A DNA stretch of 64,000 nucleotides from Blumeriella jaapii. Lineage: Eukaryota; Ascomycota; Leotiomycetes; Helotiales; Drepanopezizaceae. Both the position numbers and the translations under genes were made by a program. The notes under the pieces are model-generated. The model had not been told where the DNA came from. It made no database searches and saw only the letters and a list, made by a program, of their open reading frames with translations. The stretch spans positions 868,001 to 932,000 of the forward strand of contig VWND01000002.1 in assembly GCA_009599575.1 (NCBI GenBank), in the 5' to 3' direction. This document shows, piece after piece, positions 45,868 through 58,455 of the stretch; position 1 is the first letter of the stretch, and the number at the start of each line of letters is the position of its first letter.

Positions 45868-47307
45868 ATGCTTCTTCCTAAAGGCGGCGTTACGTGGAAG
45901 TCTGTGAAGGCTCAGATGCCTCCCGCTCGGGCGATATGGGTTTTTCTCACACGAACGAGATTCATACTATGTGTTGCGCTGGCGGGAATCTGCTTACTGC
46001 TGTGGAGAGGAGTGAGCACATCAGCGTCGGAAATGCAAAGGTCAGGGCTTCCTTTCTTTTGCTGTTTGCTGTTGATAATCTCGACCGCGACAATTTGTTG
46101 ACTGCGTCGCAGATTCTACTGCTGGGGCCCCTCAAAGCCTCCGATGCAGATGACACAGAATGAAGCCGTCGATTGGAACGCGCATTTACAGACACCGGTC
46201 ATATTCAACCATCACGAACCCCTGGTGGTGAACGCTTCCACGATCAAACGTGTCGACCTCAATTCTATCAAATCTACCCCGAAGGCCGCCGCAAACGAGG
46301 AGCGGGTGTTGATACTGACTCCCTTGAGAGATGCCGCCTCCTACCTACCTAAATATTTCGATCTCCTGTCCGACTTGTCCTATCCTCACCACCTCATAGA
46401 TCTTGGATTCCTAGTTGGCGACTCCTCCGATGACACCCTTGCAGTCCTGGCTGCTGAACTCGCTCGGATACAAAAGACGACAGACACGTTGAGCGAGCCT
46501 TTCAATAGCGTCCTGATCGTGGAGAAAAACTTTGGTGTTGTCACAGCCCAGAGTGTGGAGGAGCGACATGGATTCAAAGCCCAGGGCCCGAGGAGGAAGA
46601 ATATGGCGAGAGCACGTAACTACCTCCTCACTGCGGCTTTAAAGCCAGAGCATTCTTGGGTGTACTGGAGGGATGTCGATATTGTGGATAGCCCACAGAA
46701 GATTATTGAGGACTTCACAGCACACAACAGGGATATCCTGGTTCCCAGTTTGTCACCCTCAACTCAGGGACAATAAACATGCTAAAATGGGCAGATATTT
46801 GGTTCCATCGCTACGAGAATGGCAAAGATATCGAGGGCAGATGTAAGTTGAGATTCCTCTCTGGGCAGGACAGTCGCTGAAAGAATATAGTTGACTACAA
46901 CTCCTGGATTGAGTCGGACAAGGCACTAAAACTGGCATCCACACTGGACAAGGATGTCATTCTAGCTGAAGGCTACAAGGAATACGATACCGGCCGGACC
47001 TATTTGGCAAAAATGGGAGACTGGCGCAATAACAAAGATGAGGAGGTCAAGCTAGACGGTATCGGAGGAGTCAACATTCTCGTAAAGGCCGATGTGCACA
47101 GATCAGGTATGCTCCAAACACGAAAACTATAGTCGGTCATCAGCTGACAATGTGACAGGCATCAACTTTCCCTGCTATGCATTTGAGAACCAAGCAGAGA
47201 CAGAAGGATTCGCCAAGATGGCAAAACGAGCAGGGTACGAAGTCGTGGGTCTACCAAACTACGTCGTTTGGCATATAGATACGGACGAGAAGCCCGGTAA
47301 CGCGTAA
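45868..47307 (+). CDS. ANP1: GT62 mannan polymerase II subunit Anp1
   Basis: Golgi alpha-mannosyltransferase subunit extending N-glycan mannan (M-Pol II type). Exons 45868-46040, 46113-46747, 46795-46842, 46891-47106 and 47159-47307 encode 406 residues; the third exon is only 48 nt. A type II membrane anchor is at about 32-47 after a short basic tail. The catalytic metal-binding DVD is at 245-247 within WRDVDIVDS. NIWFHRYENGKDIEGRFDYNSW spans three exons and is a GT62 signature. The C-terminal NFPCYAFENQAETEGFAKMAK block is conserved in Anp1, Mnn9 and Van1. The Anp1 assignment over Mnn9 or Van1 is by pattern similarity and is moderately confident. Confidence 0.88.
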
Positions 47308-48314
47308 TGAAGCTTTCATTTGCTCCCACACGTTGGTGTCACCTAGATCGGACCAGACCGGATCGGATACCGCGACACGTTATTTGACGCATGTACGGAA
47401 TGGAGTTTAAGCGAATTTTTCGATAACAAGAGAGAAAAACTCTCACCTCACGCGATGGAAAGAGCGAATATGCATCGCCCCGAGAAAGGAAGGACGGAGT
47501 AAATGTAGTCTGGACTCGATTCTCTGCGCCAGTACCTCTTCTTTACTTTCCTTTTGAGCTGCTTTAGCTTGTGTGTGTGTGTGTGCGTTAGGGAGGAGTT
47601 TTCGACGGAATGGGCCTTTTGATAGGAAAGGCTAGCGGCATATGGCGAGGGCTGGGTGCATTCGGTACCTAGCACCTCTGTGTGATAGAATGATTCCTTT
47701 GAAGCCTCTGTTCAAATAAGGGGCGATTGCAATGGCGGCGTGCTAGAGATAGTGCTGAGGATGTGAGACGAGGTTTCTGTATGGATAGGGAGGGGTTGGG
47801 AAGTAATATACACCGCGTGGTCTGACATGAAGTGATTCAGAAATCACAGTCCCTGAAGGGTCTCCTATCTTTGAATCTGAACGAAGTATGCCCAGTCACA
47901 CTTTCTGGTATGTGGTCGCTCTGTCTGCGGATCCAAAGTTGTATCTACAAAGCCAGACAGAGCAAATTGTTGTTCTGTAGATGATTTGGAAAAGAAGCCC
48001 GTCGAGCTTGTTCCAAGTCCTGATAGCATATGAGCTTTTAGGCATGACCCATTGTTCCACAATAACTATGGAAGTAGAAAGCATCGAATTTGGTCCAATA
48101 TCAAGGGACATCCATATCCACGATAGCATGAACTGCATCCGGAAACGATCCATTCCCAAATCTCGAACTTTCCTTTCTGATAACACTTCTTGATTTCCAC
48201 TGATATACAGATCAAGCCCAATCTAGGCCTCCCTTTCTTTCTCCCTCCCTCTCCCTGCCTCTAACTCTAGCATCCCCCAATTCATTGTACACACCCAACC
48301 TTGCCCTTCTAACT
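47308..48314. other. intergenic region between convergent ANP1 and QCR7
   Basis: About 1 kb between convergent stops. Contains a short GT microsatellite near 47572-47585 and a CTCCCTCC-type pyrimidine tract near 48240-48260. No gene recognised. Confidence 0.5.
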
Positions 48315-48885
48315 CTACTTCTTGTTGATTGACAGCGTTTCCAGATCCGCACGCTCTTTTAGCTCGGCTTCAATCTCCTTGATGATGGGCGACAGGTATT
48401 GGACATCCTAAAAATAGCCATGTGAGTTTCTGGCTACTCGAAGAAGCTGGGTTTGAATCGTACCTCCTCAGGCTTGGTGTGTTGGGAAGCGGGGAGAAGT
48501 TGGTGGGCGAGTGAGGCTTGGAATGCACGACGCAGACGGAAGACGCGGTCGTAGGCCTCCTTTTGCGGGAGACGCTTGAGGGCGAGGAGGACCGTCTCGG
48601 ACTCTTCGGGGATCAAATCATCGGCCCTGTTGGAGTTCCGCACATCAGCACAGAGTCTCACAGAACCTCAACCGTAGCGTTTGGACGAAACGCTTCTCAC
48701 ATCCATTGGGCATGAGGTGGCTTCTCGTTCTAACTGACTCTGTAGCGCTGGAGAAGGGGACATTCATACTTCAGGCCGAGCTTCCTGTATCCGGCAGCGT
48801 TGCAGTACCAATTGGACAGCGGCATCATCATGCGCTTGAGCCATGGCCGCTTGACGATGAAGTTTGCGAGAGATGGTTGAGACAT
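48315..48885 (-). CDS. QCR7: cytochrome bc1 complex subunit 7 (Qcr7)
   Basis: Small matrix-side subunit of mitochondrial respiratory complex III, needed for assembly around cytochrome b. Exons 48885-48770, 48626-48464 and 48407-48315 encode 123 residues, the family's normal length. MSQPSLANFIVKR, WYCNAAGYRKLGL, DDLIPEE and AYDRVFRLRRAF are visible family blocks. No cleavable presequence is seen, as for other Qcr7 proteins. The first intron is 143 nt. It is divergent from the NAD-type carrier gene. Confidence 0.95.
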
Positions 48886-49662
48886 GATGTCGGCGGTGTG
48901 AACGTTCGAGCTGTCTAGACGTCGTTGGAGCCGATCGAGGTTCGAGTCTGTCCGTGATAATTTCGTTTATGTAAGCCAGTTGAGCCGCATGCCATTGGCT
49001 CGTGCTGGGCGCTGATGCCGTCATGTGACCGACAGGGAAGATGCACCCCACGCTCTTGCTTTGAAGCTCTTCCTCGTGCTCGCATCTCACGCATTATCAG
49101 AACAGAGTCGACATTTGGCCATAGGCACTCGAAAGTATATCCTCACTCGGCGTGCCCTCGACCTGAATGTCACAGTCACCCCAAACCAAACCCAGCTTTT
49201 CCGGCTGACCGCCTCACCCTGAATCCAACAACAACGTCCTTCACTTTCACAAGCGAATCTCAAGCTTTCTTTTGAGATAAGTACCAACGGTAGCTCCGGC
49301 CCCCGATTACCCACTACAGTACTATCTACAGTACCTATCGAATCCTACCCGCCGACCCCGAAACTCACCTCAGTCAACACTGCAGAATTCTCACGACCCC
49401 CTCCACTCTCCGACCCCCCCCTTCCACCTCCACCTCCTCCGCCATCGAACACTCAGGTCAGTTGTCAATGGCCTTGGACAATCGCTAGTTGTGTCTTTGG
49501 CGTGCTGCGTGGGATCTTTCCCCGCACACCGGGACACAAGATTGGAAAACCAATACCGCGAACAGCAACAACCAAAACAACAGCGCTTGCTACTCCGCGC
49601 CCGGCAGGCGAGACAGGCAGGCAAGCACGGCTTCGCCCTTCGCGCGCCAGAAGATCTTTACA
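48886..49662. promoter_or_regulatory. divergent promoter region QCR7/NAD carrier
   Basis: 777 bp between divergent starts of two mitochondrial genes. A strongly pyrimidine-rich stretch (CCCCCTCC, CACCTCC) at about 49395-49445 precedes the carrier leader. No further coding sequence recognised. Confidence 0.5.
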
Positions 49663-50868
49663 ATGTCGCATGCACGCAGCACGCCATCATCTCCTGGAAC
49701 CGCGGAGTTCGCTACGATTGAACCACCGCATCGCATAACGCCGTTAGAGAACTGGGCAAGAGGGAGGTCGGATGATAGTCTCAAAGCGTTGGCGGGCGCT
49801 GCCGGAGGGTTCACGTCGGGTATGGTCACTTGTCCGTTGGATGTGATCAAGACGAAGTTACAAGCTCAAGGAGGTTTCAGGCCGCAGTCGGCTGAAGGAG
49901 CTCCAGCCGCGAGGTACTCGGGACTGATAGGGACGGGAAAGACGATATGGAAGGAAGAGGGGCTCCGGGGCATGTATCGAGGATTGGGGCCGATTATCAT
50001 GGGCTACCTGCCGACCTGGGCGGTGTACTTCGTCGTCTATGGAAGGTCAAAGGAAATCTTTGGTCAACACATCGGTAGGTGTTTCTTGGCCAGCCTTTTC
50101 TCGGAAAATTGATACTTATGTTCTGCAGAGAATACTTCTGGCATCAATTTCTGCTCCTCGCTTGTGGCAGGAGGCTGTTCGACAATGGTCACCAACCCAA
50201 TCTGGGTGATCAAAACCCGATTGATGTCCCAGGTGAGCGGAAAATCGACGACCAATGGCGCAAAGCCACCCTGGCACTACAAATCCACCTGGGATGCAGC
50301 TAGGAAGATGTACGCAACTGAAGGTTTACTGTCGTTTTACTCTGGTCTTACCCCGGCACTTCTCGGCCTGGCCCATGTTGCTGTACAGTTCCCAGCGTAC
50401 GAGTATCTCAGGAAGGAATTCACAGGCCAAGGTATGGGCGAATCAGCCGAAGGGAACGACAGATCTCAGTTCGCTGGAACGTTCTTCGCGGGTGTGTTGA
50501 GCAAAATGCTGGCCAGCTCCGCCACTTATCCCCACGAGGTCATCCGGACGAGGTTACAAACCCAACAAAGAACGATGCCTTCTACCACGCCCGAATATGC
50601 AGCCTTCCGAGGTGGGCTCGAAGGGACTGAACTGCACGGGACAGCTACGAATCAAACATCAAAAGCATTGAGGAGATATAATGGGATTGTTCTTACCTTC
50701 AAGACAATATTGAGAGAGGAGGGCTGGCGCGCGTTCTATGCTGGCATGGGGACTAATATGATGCGGGCTGTCCCGGCTGCAACCATCACCTTGCTCACGT
50801 ACGAGTGGGCCATGAAACATCTCAATCACGCCAGAGCCGAAGGGAGACAAAAGTCAGATGCTTGGTGA
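49663..50868 (+). CDS. mitochondrial carrier, NAD+ transporter-like (Yia6/Ndt type)
   Basis: Inner-membrane solute carrier, 383 residues, exons 49663-50074 and 50129-50868. Three tandem carrier repeats each carry the PX(D/E)XX(K/R) signature, as PLDVIKTK, PIWVIKTR and PHEVIRTR. The replacement of the acidic residue by Trp in the second repeat and IIMGYLPTWAVYF point to the NAD+/pyrimidine/folate branch (yeast Yia6, Yea6, Rim2). Transport of NAD+ is inferred, not proven. The N-terminal 40 residues are hydrophilic. Two paddings in the loop of repeat 3 (about residues 300-320) lengthen it relative to typical 300-residue carriers. Confidence 0.88.
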
Positions 50869-51438
50869 GGCGCGCGTACAGCGTAGGGGAACGAAGGACA
50901 CATACTACAGCCTATCCAGGAGGCAGATTCGCTGGCTACGTTCGGGTCCCGACGTCGTCCCTGTTTAGGTGGAACACTCTTTTCAAATTTGTTGGCGTTC
51001 ATTCCAGGCTCTGCATTGAAATGACCCTACCTATCCTTGAGAGTTTCGGCCGTTGAGATGCTTGCTTTTTTTTTATTGCGTTGGAGGAACGCAACGTACA
51101 CCTCTTGCGAATGATACCAGATCACCGCCGCCTGTGTAAGGGGGGGTGTTGTAGTTATAATTGGGAAAGTGCCTTTGGGGCGTCAGTCTTCCGGGTCTCC
51201 CTCTTGTGGTGTGTGTGTGTGCTCTGTGAGCACTGCAAGCCTACATGGCGCCCATGGAATATGCTCTGGGCTTCCCGTATCCCCAGCGCACACAGCGTGC
51301 CTCGTCTCGTGTGTTTATTTCAACCTGAAGCCAAAACGACCGACCAACGCAACCCCCTCCCTGGCGACAGAATTTTGCGCGTAGCCTGTACCTCGTACCC
51401 AACTCGTCCTCTCAGACCAAGCCCGGTATCCGCAATTC
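50869..51438. other. intergenic region between convergent genes
   Basis: 570 bp of 3' flanks. Only a short GT microsatellite near 51208-51222 and T/G runs are seen. Confidence 0.5.
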
Positions 51439-51958
51439 TCATTCCCTCACTCCAAGCCCCCTCTTCCTCTCTCTGACCCTCCTCTCCTCCACCGTCTCCC
51501 CTCCCCCTCCCCCCTCGACGGCCTTCCCCCCACCCTCACCAGTACCGCCCTTCAACGTGCCAATCAGCTCGCCCACGGTGCTCCCCTCCCCTGGCGTTTC
51601 GATCCTGCCATGCCGGCGCAGGTTCTCGTTGTGCCAGTTGATCTGGCCGCCGTCGGCGTCGCGGTGGCGCTGCGCGTTGCGCTTCGCGGCTTGGATCGAG
51701 GTGCGCGTGTAGACGAAGAGGAGCGTCGCCATGGTGAAGGCTGCGAGGGGCATGGTGAGCGTCTGTGGGCGTTTTGTGTTAGCACGTCAAACGAGGAAAG
51801 ATAGCTCGTAGAAGGGTGTGTAGGTAAGAGGGTACACTGTAGCTCGAGCTCTAGCACGTAAAGTAGGTCGGGGGTGTTTGTGAGTTGTGAAGGGAACATC
51901 GCGACGGGGACGGGGCGGATCGTACTCTGACGTTGAACTTGGACTTTAACAGCGGCAT
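51439..51958 (-). CDS. 118-residue single-pass membrane protein
   Basis: Exons 51958-51926 (33 nt) and 51762-51439 give 118 residues; the intron is 163 nt. The first exon encodes only MPLLKSKFNVR. A hydrophobic segment follows (MPLAAFTMATLLFVYTRTSI), then a basic amphipathic stretch (AAKRNAQRHRDADGG) and a Gly/Glu-rich tail. Short basic N-terminus plus one helix suits a mitochondrial inner-membrane microprotein, and its neighbours are mitochondrial, but I do not recognise the family. It is transcribed divergently from the ABC1 kinase gene with 279 bp between starts. The alternative start at the second exon's Met would drop the basic N-terminus. Confidence 0.65.
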
Positions 51959-52237
51959 TTTGGCGGTGGTTCGGCTTGAGACGTGAAGATTGTTTACTTA
52001 CCTCATGAGGGGGATTTGGGGAGGCGATCGATTTTCTGCAGGGATGTCGAGCACGATCCCGGTCCATGCGCTTCATCGGCCGAGGCCAAACACTTTTTTT
52101 TTCCTACTCATGATCCATTTTCTTCTCGCCTTTGCGGACAACCACGACGACGAGTTTCGAGGCGGCCAGTCGCGACACGGATGGCCACTAATCGTCCTCA
52201 CTAACTGACACGACCGAACGCATCGGCCGGGCACAGG

Positions 52238-54076
52238 ATGAACGGCTTCGGGCTTGCTTCCTGGACGTGTAGGAGGTGTCTGCTGCAGACGAGGCCGGGG
52301 CTAGGGAGGCAAGTGAGGGGATACGCAGCGACGGGTTCGGCGGGCGGAAATGCGTATGGGAATGGCGCGCGACCGAAGAGGAGGGCTCGAATCCTGACGG
52401 CTTCGGCGGTGGGCGGCGTAGGGGCTTCGGTGCTGGCGCTGGGAGACGGCGCGCAGCATGCGTATGAGGCGGTGGAGAGATCGGGACGGGTTGCCAGCAC
52501 GCTCGCGGTGTGTATCAATGAGTGAGTTGTGTTCCTGCGAGAGCGAGACGACTTGCGACGGGGGCTCGGGACGCTGACGAGCGTAGTTACCGGGTCACGC
52601 TGAATCGAAACGAGAAGATAGCGGACGAGGGGGAGAAGAACATTGCGCTGAAGGCGTGCCATCAGCGGTGTGCGGATCGGACCCTGAGGGTTCTGGAGAA
52701 GAATGGGAGTATCTTCATCAAGTTGGGACAGCATCTGGTATGTGGATCTGGCTTTGCTTTGTGGTTGAAGGGCGCTCGCTGATGAGAGGCAGAGTGCTAT
52801 GAACTATCTCTTGCCTATCGAATGGACAGCGACTTTTATACCCCTGCAGGACAAATGTCCAATCTCGTCGATCGAGTCGATAGAAGCCATGTTTGAGAAA
52901 GACACAGGGGAGAGACTGTCCGACTATTTCTCGGAGTTCAACCCGACGCCTATAGGAGCTGCCTCTCTGGCGCAGGTGCATCTGGCGACTGTCAAGGAAA
53001 CAGGACAGAAAGTAGCAGTCAAAGTCCAGCATCCGGCACTGGCCGAGTGGGCGAATCTTGACTTGGCCCTCACACGATTCACCTTCTCGACCCTGAAGCG
53101 ATTTTTCCCTGAATATGATCTTGAATGGCTATCTTCAGAGATGGAGTACTCTCTTCCCCAGGAATTGGATTTCCACCTCGAAGGCCAAAACGCCTTGCGG
53201 ACGAAAGAGTATTTCTCCCACAGGCCTGAGCTCCCACTCGTCATCCCCGACGTCCTTTGGGGCAAGAAACGCATCTTGGTAATGGAGAACGTCTCAGGCC
53301 ATCGCCCGGACGACCTCGACTATCTCGACGCGAACAACATCGACAGGGACGAGGTCTCGGCCGCCCTCGCCCGCATCTTCAACGAGATGATCTTCGGCAC
53401 CAACGCGCCCCTGCACTGCGATCCCCACGGCGGCAACATTGCCATCCGCAAGAACTCCTCCCACCGCGGAGCGAACTTCGACGTCATCCTGTACGATCAC
53501 GGTCTCTACCGTGACATCCCCATGGATCTCCGACGCTCTTACGCCAAATTATGGCTGGCTGTTATTGACGCGGACGAGACGCGCATGCGCAAATACTCGA
53601 AGGAAGTAGCCGGCGTCACCGACGAGCAGTTCCCCCTCTTCGCGTCCGCCATCACGGGACGAGACTACCGCGTGCTAACGCAGGACGTATCGATGGCACG
53701 CTCGGACGAGGAGAAGAAGAGCATCAACGAGGCCCTGGGTGAGGGGATGCTACAGCAGCTCGTAGAGATGCTCGGACAGGTGCCTCGCATCATCCTCCTC
53801 ATCCTCAAAACGAACGACCTGACGAGAAGCCTGGACGAGAACCTGCACACGCGACAGGGACCCGTGCGGAACTTCTTGATCCTGGCACGGTACTGCTCGC
53901 GCACGGTCTTCGAGGAGCAGGTCGAGATGTTGAAGGGGAGGGGAGGTCTGTTCTGGCCTGCGAACTTGTGGGGACTGCTTAGGGCGTGGGCGGATTACTT
54001 TCGGGTCGAGGTGAAGCTGGAGGCATTCGAGGCGTGGTTGGCTGTCAAGAGGGGATGGGGTGTGCTCGCTGGGTAA
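52238..54076 (+). CDS. ABC1/UbiB-family atypical kinase, Mcp2/Cqd2-like, mitochondrial
   Basis: Atypical protein-kinase-like ATPase linked to coenzyme Q and lipid distribution. Exons 52238-52521, 52587-52737 and 52793-54076 encode 572 residues. An Arg-rich N-terminus with RCLLQTRPGLGRQVRGYA reads as a mitochondrial presequence, followed by a probable helix (ILTASAVGGVGASVLAL). Family motifs are IKLGQHL at 139-145, the Ala-rich loop IGAASLAQVH at about 199-208, VAVKVQHP with Lys222, QELDF, CDPHGGN at 354-360 and DHGLYRD near 380. Similarity is best with the Mcp2/YPL109C branch rather than Coq8. The small upstream gene shares its promoter region. Confidence 0.9.
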
Positions 54077-56293
54077 ATGGATCGATGATGTCCTTGAGAG
54101 AGCGGAATTTGTACATGGCTGATGACTTGCTTGCTTGGAGAGGGCGGTATAGACAGGTCGATAGACGCAGGGCGACCTAGCTTTCTCTGGGAGCTAGCTA
54201 GCTCGCTCGGTGGATGAGTTTGAGGAGCATGCATGATGAATACTTGCTACCTGAATAGAGGGTCGCGTCAGAACATCCACATCGAACTTCTTCTCGTGTA
54301 GCCAGCCGCACACTCATCCTGATATCAGCCGGGCTTTCAGGCAAGTCTATTTACACCTACCTCTCTACCTTACTTTCGTCACTCAAGCCCCCAACCCCCC
54401 TCTTTCCCAAAAAAAAATACAAGAAAATGGGGGGAGAGGCAACGAGCAATGCCAGAACAAAGGGACAAATAGCCAAAGGGCCTATCAAGAAAATTCGATC
54501 AAGAACGGGGTGGGTTGAACAGGGAAGAAGGGGGCAGCATCCTCAGCCGGCAGACCAGTTCACTCGTTCGAGCAGGCCTTCTTCGGGCGACTGTTGGTCA
54601 CTCCACCCCGACACCGTCGCACTCTCAGAGAGTTGCGATATCAGGCTCTGGCCGGGCTCGTCGCGCGGGCTTTGGAGCGTTCGGTTGGATTGTGCATGGA
54701 GACGATAGCTCAGTACCTAGGTAGGGAAACAGGTCAGTGGGGAAAGAAAGGGCTCTGGTTTGATTCGGGTGAGCGGTGTTCGGTTCCGAGACATGGAGAG
54801 AAAAGAGAATAGAGTGAACACCCCGAGGTGAAAAATGGCCAGTCTGCCAGTCCACTTGGAGTGTTGAGAAGGGGCGGGGAAGAGGCAGGAAAACACCAGA
54901 ACGAAGAAAGGGAGGAAATATACGGAAAATGGTTGGGGACAGATCCGCAAGCCCGCATTTGGGCCCTCTGGTGAGCCTTGGACGGCACACCAATTCCCTC
55001 ATGTGAGCCTCCCTTCTCGAGGTTGACCAATTAATACACGCTTGGGCATGGTACGTCATCGGAGCACCGATGCTGATCGGTCAATCGGGTATGGGTCTTT
55101 TGTTTGATAGAGGGGGAGTGGAATGAATGTGCGATTTGTTGTGTTTTTCTCTTCTTCGCTTGGGTGGGGGAAGGGGGGTTCGGTTCGGGAAGGAACGCGG
55201 TTGCGCGTTACAAACCGTGACGGGGGGAGGAATTCGAATCCACGAACGAGAGACAGAGTGAGAGAGAGATGGGAATGGGCTGGTGTCGCATGATCATTTA
55301 GCTGCCTTCCTTGGTACAGTAGATCATGAGATTCGTCGGCGTCGTTTAAGTGTAGCCGACATGTATGTAGGTATGTATGCACAGTACAGTATGTATGTAC
55401 AGTGCAACATCTTACTTGGGTAGGGAGACTGATGTGATGATGTCAAGACTACTCCACGGCGAGGAAGCGAGAGTGAGGAATGACCTGCGGCTGCTGCACT
55501 TTGCGGAGAAAAATTCCAGCTTCGACATTGCAAGGGAGAGTTGGAAGGCGAGAGTACACGTGAAGTGATCACGTACAGTACAGTACAGTACCCGGAGACG
55601 ACCGGTTTGCCTAAACGAGCAACCCTATCTCATACAAACCTCCTGTCACACCTGCTATGCACATACACTACTGTAGATGGATGCAGCAGCAGCAGCAGCA
55701 GCAGCAAAGCAGCGCGCTCAGAACAAGCCAACAACCAACCCACCCCCGCCGCGATGAATGCCGCGCCGGCAAGACCGCTCCCATGCCGGATGGGAGTCGG
55801 CCCACGACCCCCGTCGTGCCGAGCTCCGGTCTGCCAAAGGCCGCCAAAAGCCTCTCCCAATATCACATTCGATGGAAAAGAAAGGGAAAAGAAAGGAAAC
55901 AGATGAACGCAAACCCAAAAAACCGGGCTCGCTTGTGTTCGGACCGACCGACGACATCCATCCTCGTGCAGTATGTAAGTAAGGACATACACAGTATGTA
56001 CCATTGCACTGTACGGTTCTGTACATAGTACTGTACATACAGTACAGTGCTAACCAATGGTGCTGTACTGTAAGTGAGGAAGTAAGCACACACACATCCT
56101 TAGGTGGGCAAGCGAGCCCGAAGGTTGAGGGTTTCCGGGTCGCGGGGTTCCTGGTTTGGTGGATCTCGGAATGCATGCGTGCATGAATGAATGGATGGAT
56201 GTTGGTTGTTTGTTGCTTGCATCGTCTTGACCGAGTGAGTCGGGGAAGGAACTTGGTGCTGTGATTGCTCTCTCATGTGCAGTACCTCCTCCG

Positions 56294-56365
56294 TATGTGA
56301 GTATGTATGTAGGTATGTATGTAGGTATGTATGTAGATATGTATGTAGATATGTATGTAGATATG
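56294..56365. repeat. 12-bp TATGTATGTAGA minisatellite
   Basis: About six consecutive TATGTATGTAGG/TATGTATGTAGA units. The change from GG to GA in successive copies shows directional spread of variants. Confidence 0.8.
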
Positions 56366-58204
56366 CTACCTATCACAGTACGCAATCAGACAATCCCTAT
56401 TGGGGTTTCGCTAGAGCGGACGGTGGTGTCAACAAACCATGGACGACGTTGTATGTACGGTGCTTGACTTGACTTGACCTCGATCAGGAAGTCTCACGCA
56501 TTCTTGTTTTTTTGGAAGCGGGGAACACCAAGATGTCAGAAATGGAAATGGAAAAGTAAGGGTAGGCTCTGCTCCTGCCGACTGATACAAGCATTTGTAA
56601 ACCGTACCGTTCCGTACCGTACCGTGTGAATGTACTATTCTGTGCTGTGCCGCAGGATGCGACAAAAAGAGAGAGAGCACAACCCAGTTTTTCAACCGAT
56701 CGTTAATTTTGGGAACCCCTTCCTCACAGCCGGGGGCGTATAAAAGTTCCGTACGATGTAGATCGTCAACTAACAGCAGGTGGTGCTGTAGCCGAGAACG
56801 GGACATAACTCATGCTAGCCTCCTCCTCCTCCTCCTCCCAGCCGCTATCTCACCTCAACATCAAGGAGAGAGAGAGAGTTTGCAAGATGCGAAACGTGAA
56901 TCGCGCATCTAAATTACATACCTTTCCCCCCATGGTGAAGAAAGATGGGACTGCTGGCTTTGGCTGGCGTGCTGTTGGTGGAGACGTGCTGGCTGTATGT
57001 ACTCCGCGGGTATGCACCGTACAGGCAGAAAGGTTCTTCCTTCGCTCATTCGTTCAAGATGATTTGCATAGACAGTAAATCTCCGATTGTCTAGCGGAAG
57101 ATGAGGAGGGGATGTAAATGCACGGTGTAGCAAAACACATACGGCCTTGTGGTTTTTCTTCTTCTTTTTCTTCTTGTTTTTTATCGGCTGGGCCCGTCCT
57201 TCGATTCCGTACAGTACGTGTATAGGAGTCGAAACGCACATAGCAGGGGAAGGGGGAGCCTTGAATTAAGACGAGTCGAGGAAAAAGCATGTGCTTGAAA
57301 TCATGACTTGGTAAAGGTTCTGTATAAGTCAGGATGCCGGATGCAGTTCCTGTACTCCGAGTGAGTGCTTTCTCTTGTCGTACAGTATACACACAGTACA
57401 AGGCCATGTTAGATTTCCATGTCACGATGTAGGCAGTCGCAAGGGTCACGTGCAGCATCCAACTGGCGATCGGATGTGTACAGTACTTACAGTAGAAACA
57501 GCTTTGCCGGTACAACACTGCACAGTACATACAGACATACAGACATACACCACGTATATTACATATAACACATACAGTAAGTACATGTTTCACCACCAAA
57601 ACAAAACTGCATCAGTCTCTCTGACTCGCCACACAAGGACTGACTGCGACGTTCCCGTGCCCGGGACCAAGAACGACTTCTCCCACGGCCCCCTCCAAAC
57701 ACGAGGCAGCTCGGTCCTGCGCATCTAAGTTTTCACTCGACAGTCACACACATGCCAGACGCGCAGAAGTGCATCTTCGCGTGTCCGCATTTCACGAGCA
57801 AGAGACGTTTGACGGTGACGGGCGAGCAAGCTTATCCCCAAACAACCAAACCCCAAACCCTCTTGGCCGCGCCGGATCTCACGACACATCCATCCAACCC
57901 GTGCGCGAGGACCCGGTCGAGTCAGTGGTGTGCAGGCTGGCTGGCAGGCTGGCTGGCAGGCTTGCTTGTGCTGCTTTGCTGCACATCCCTGGGCCGAAGC
58001 GCTTGGCGATACTTACAGCATCTGGCAACAGGCGCAGCGGGGGGCCAGAATCGGTACAGGAGGGACCGAAGTTTTGCAAGAGTTCGCCCGTAGAAGGAGC
58101 ACGGTACTGTGTGACGACGGTACGCTACAGAAACTGTACACGACAGTGGACTGGATGCTTTTCGGTGCCTTCTGGTGCCACTTTGACTTCACTTACGGAG
58201 GCGA

Positions 58205-58455
58205 GGTATGTACTGTACAGTACTGTACGGTGTGTATGTACTGTAGAAGCACATACACTACATACATACATGTATGTCGCTAAAGTACCGTACAGTACTG
58301 TACTGTACAGCTGCTCAATTGACATTTCCACAGCTGACTACTACTACGAAGTAGTTGCAACTCGGACCGGGTTCAGCCCTACAGTACATACAGCACTGTG
58401 CTGTACGTACAGTACGACTTAGTACACCTACAGTACAGTACAGTACCGTACCAAA
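58205..58455. repeat. cluster of GTACAGTAC/GTACTGTAC palindromes
   Basis: Three runs of overlapping GTAC palindromes lie at 58210-58228, 58285-58308 and 58429-58452, able to form alternating hairpins. Shorter versions occur in most intergenic regions of the window. Confidence 0.7.

Noticed and set aside
55195..55245. GGAATTCGAATCC-like T-loop considered as a tRNA
   Set aside because: Upstream sequence cannot fold into a cloverleaf.
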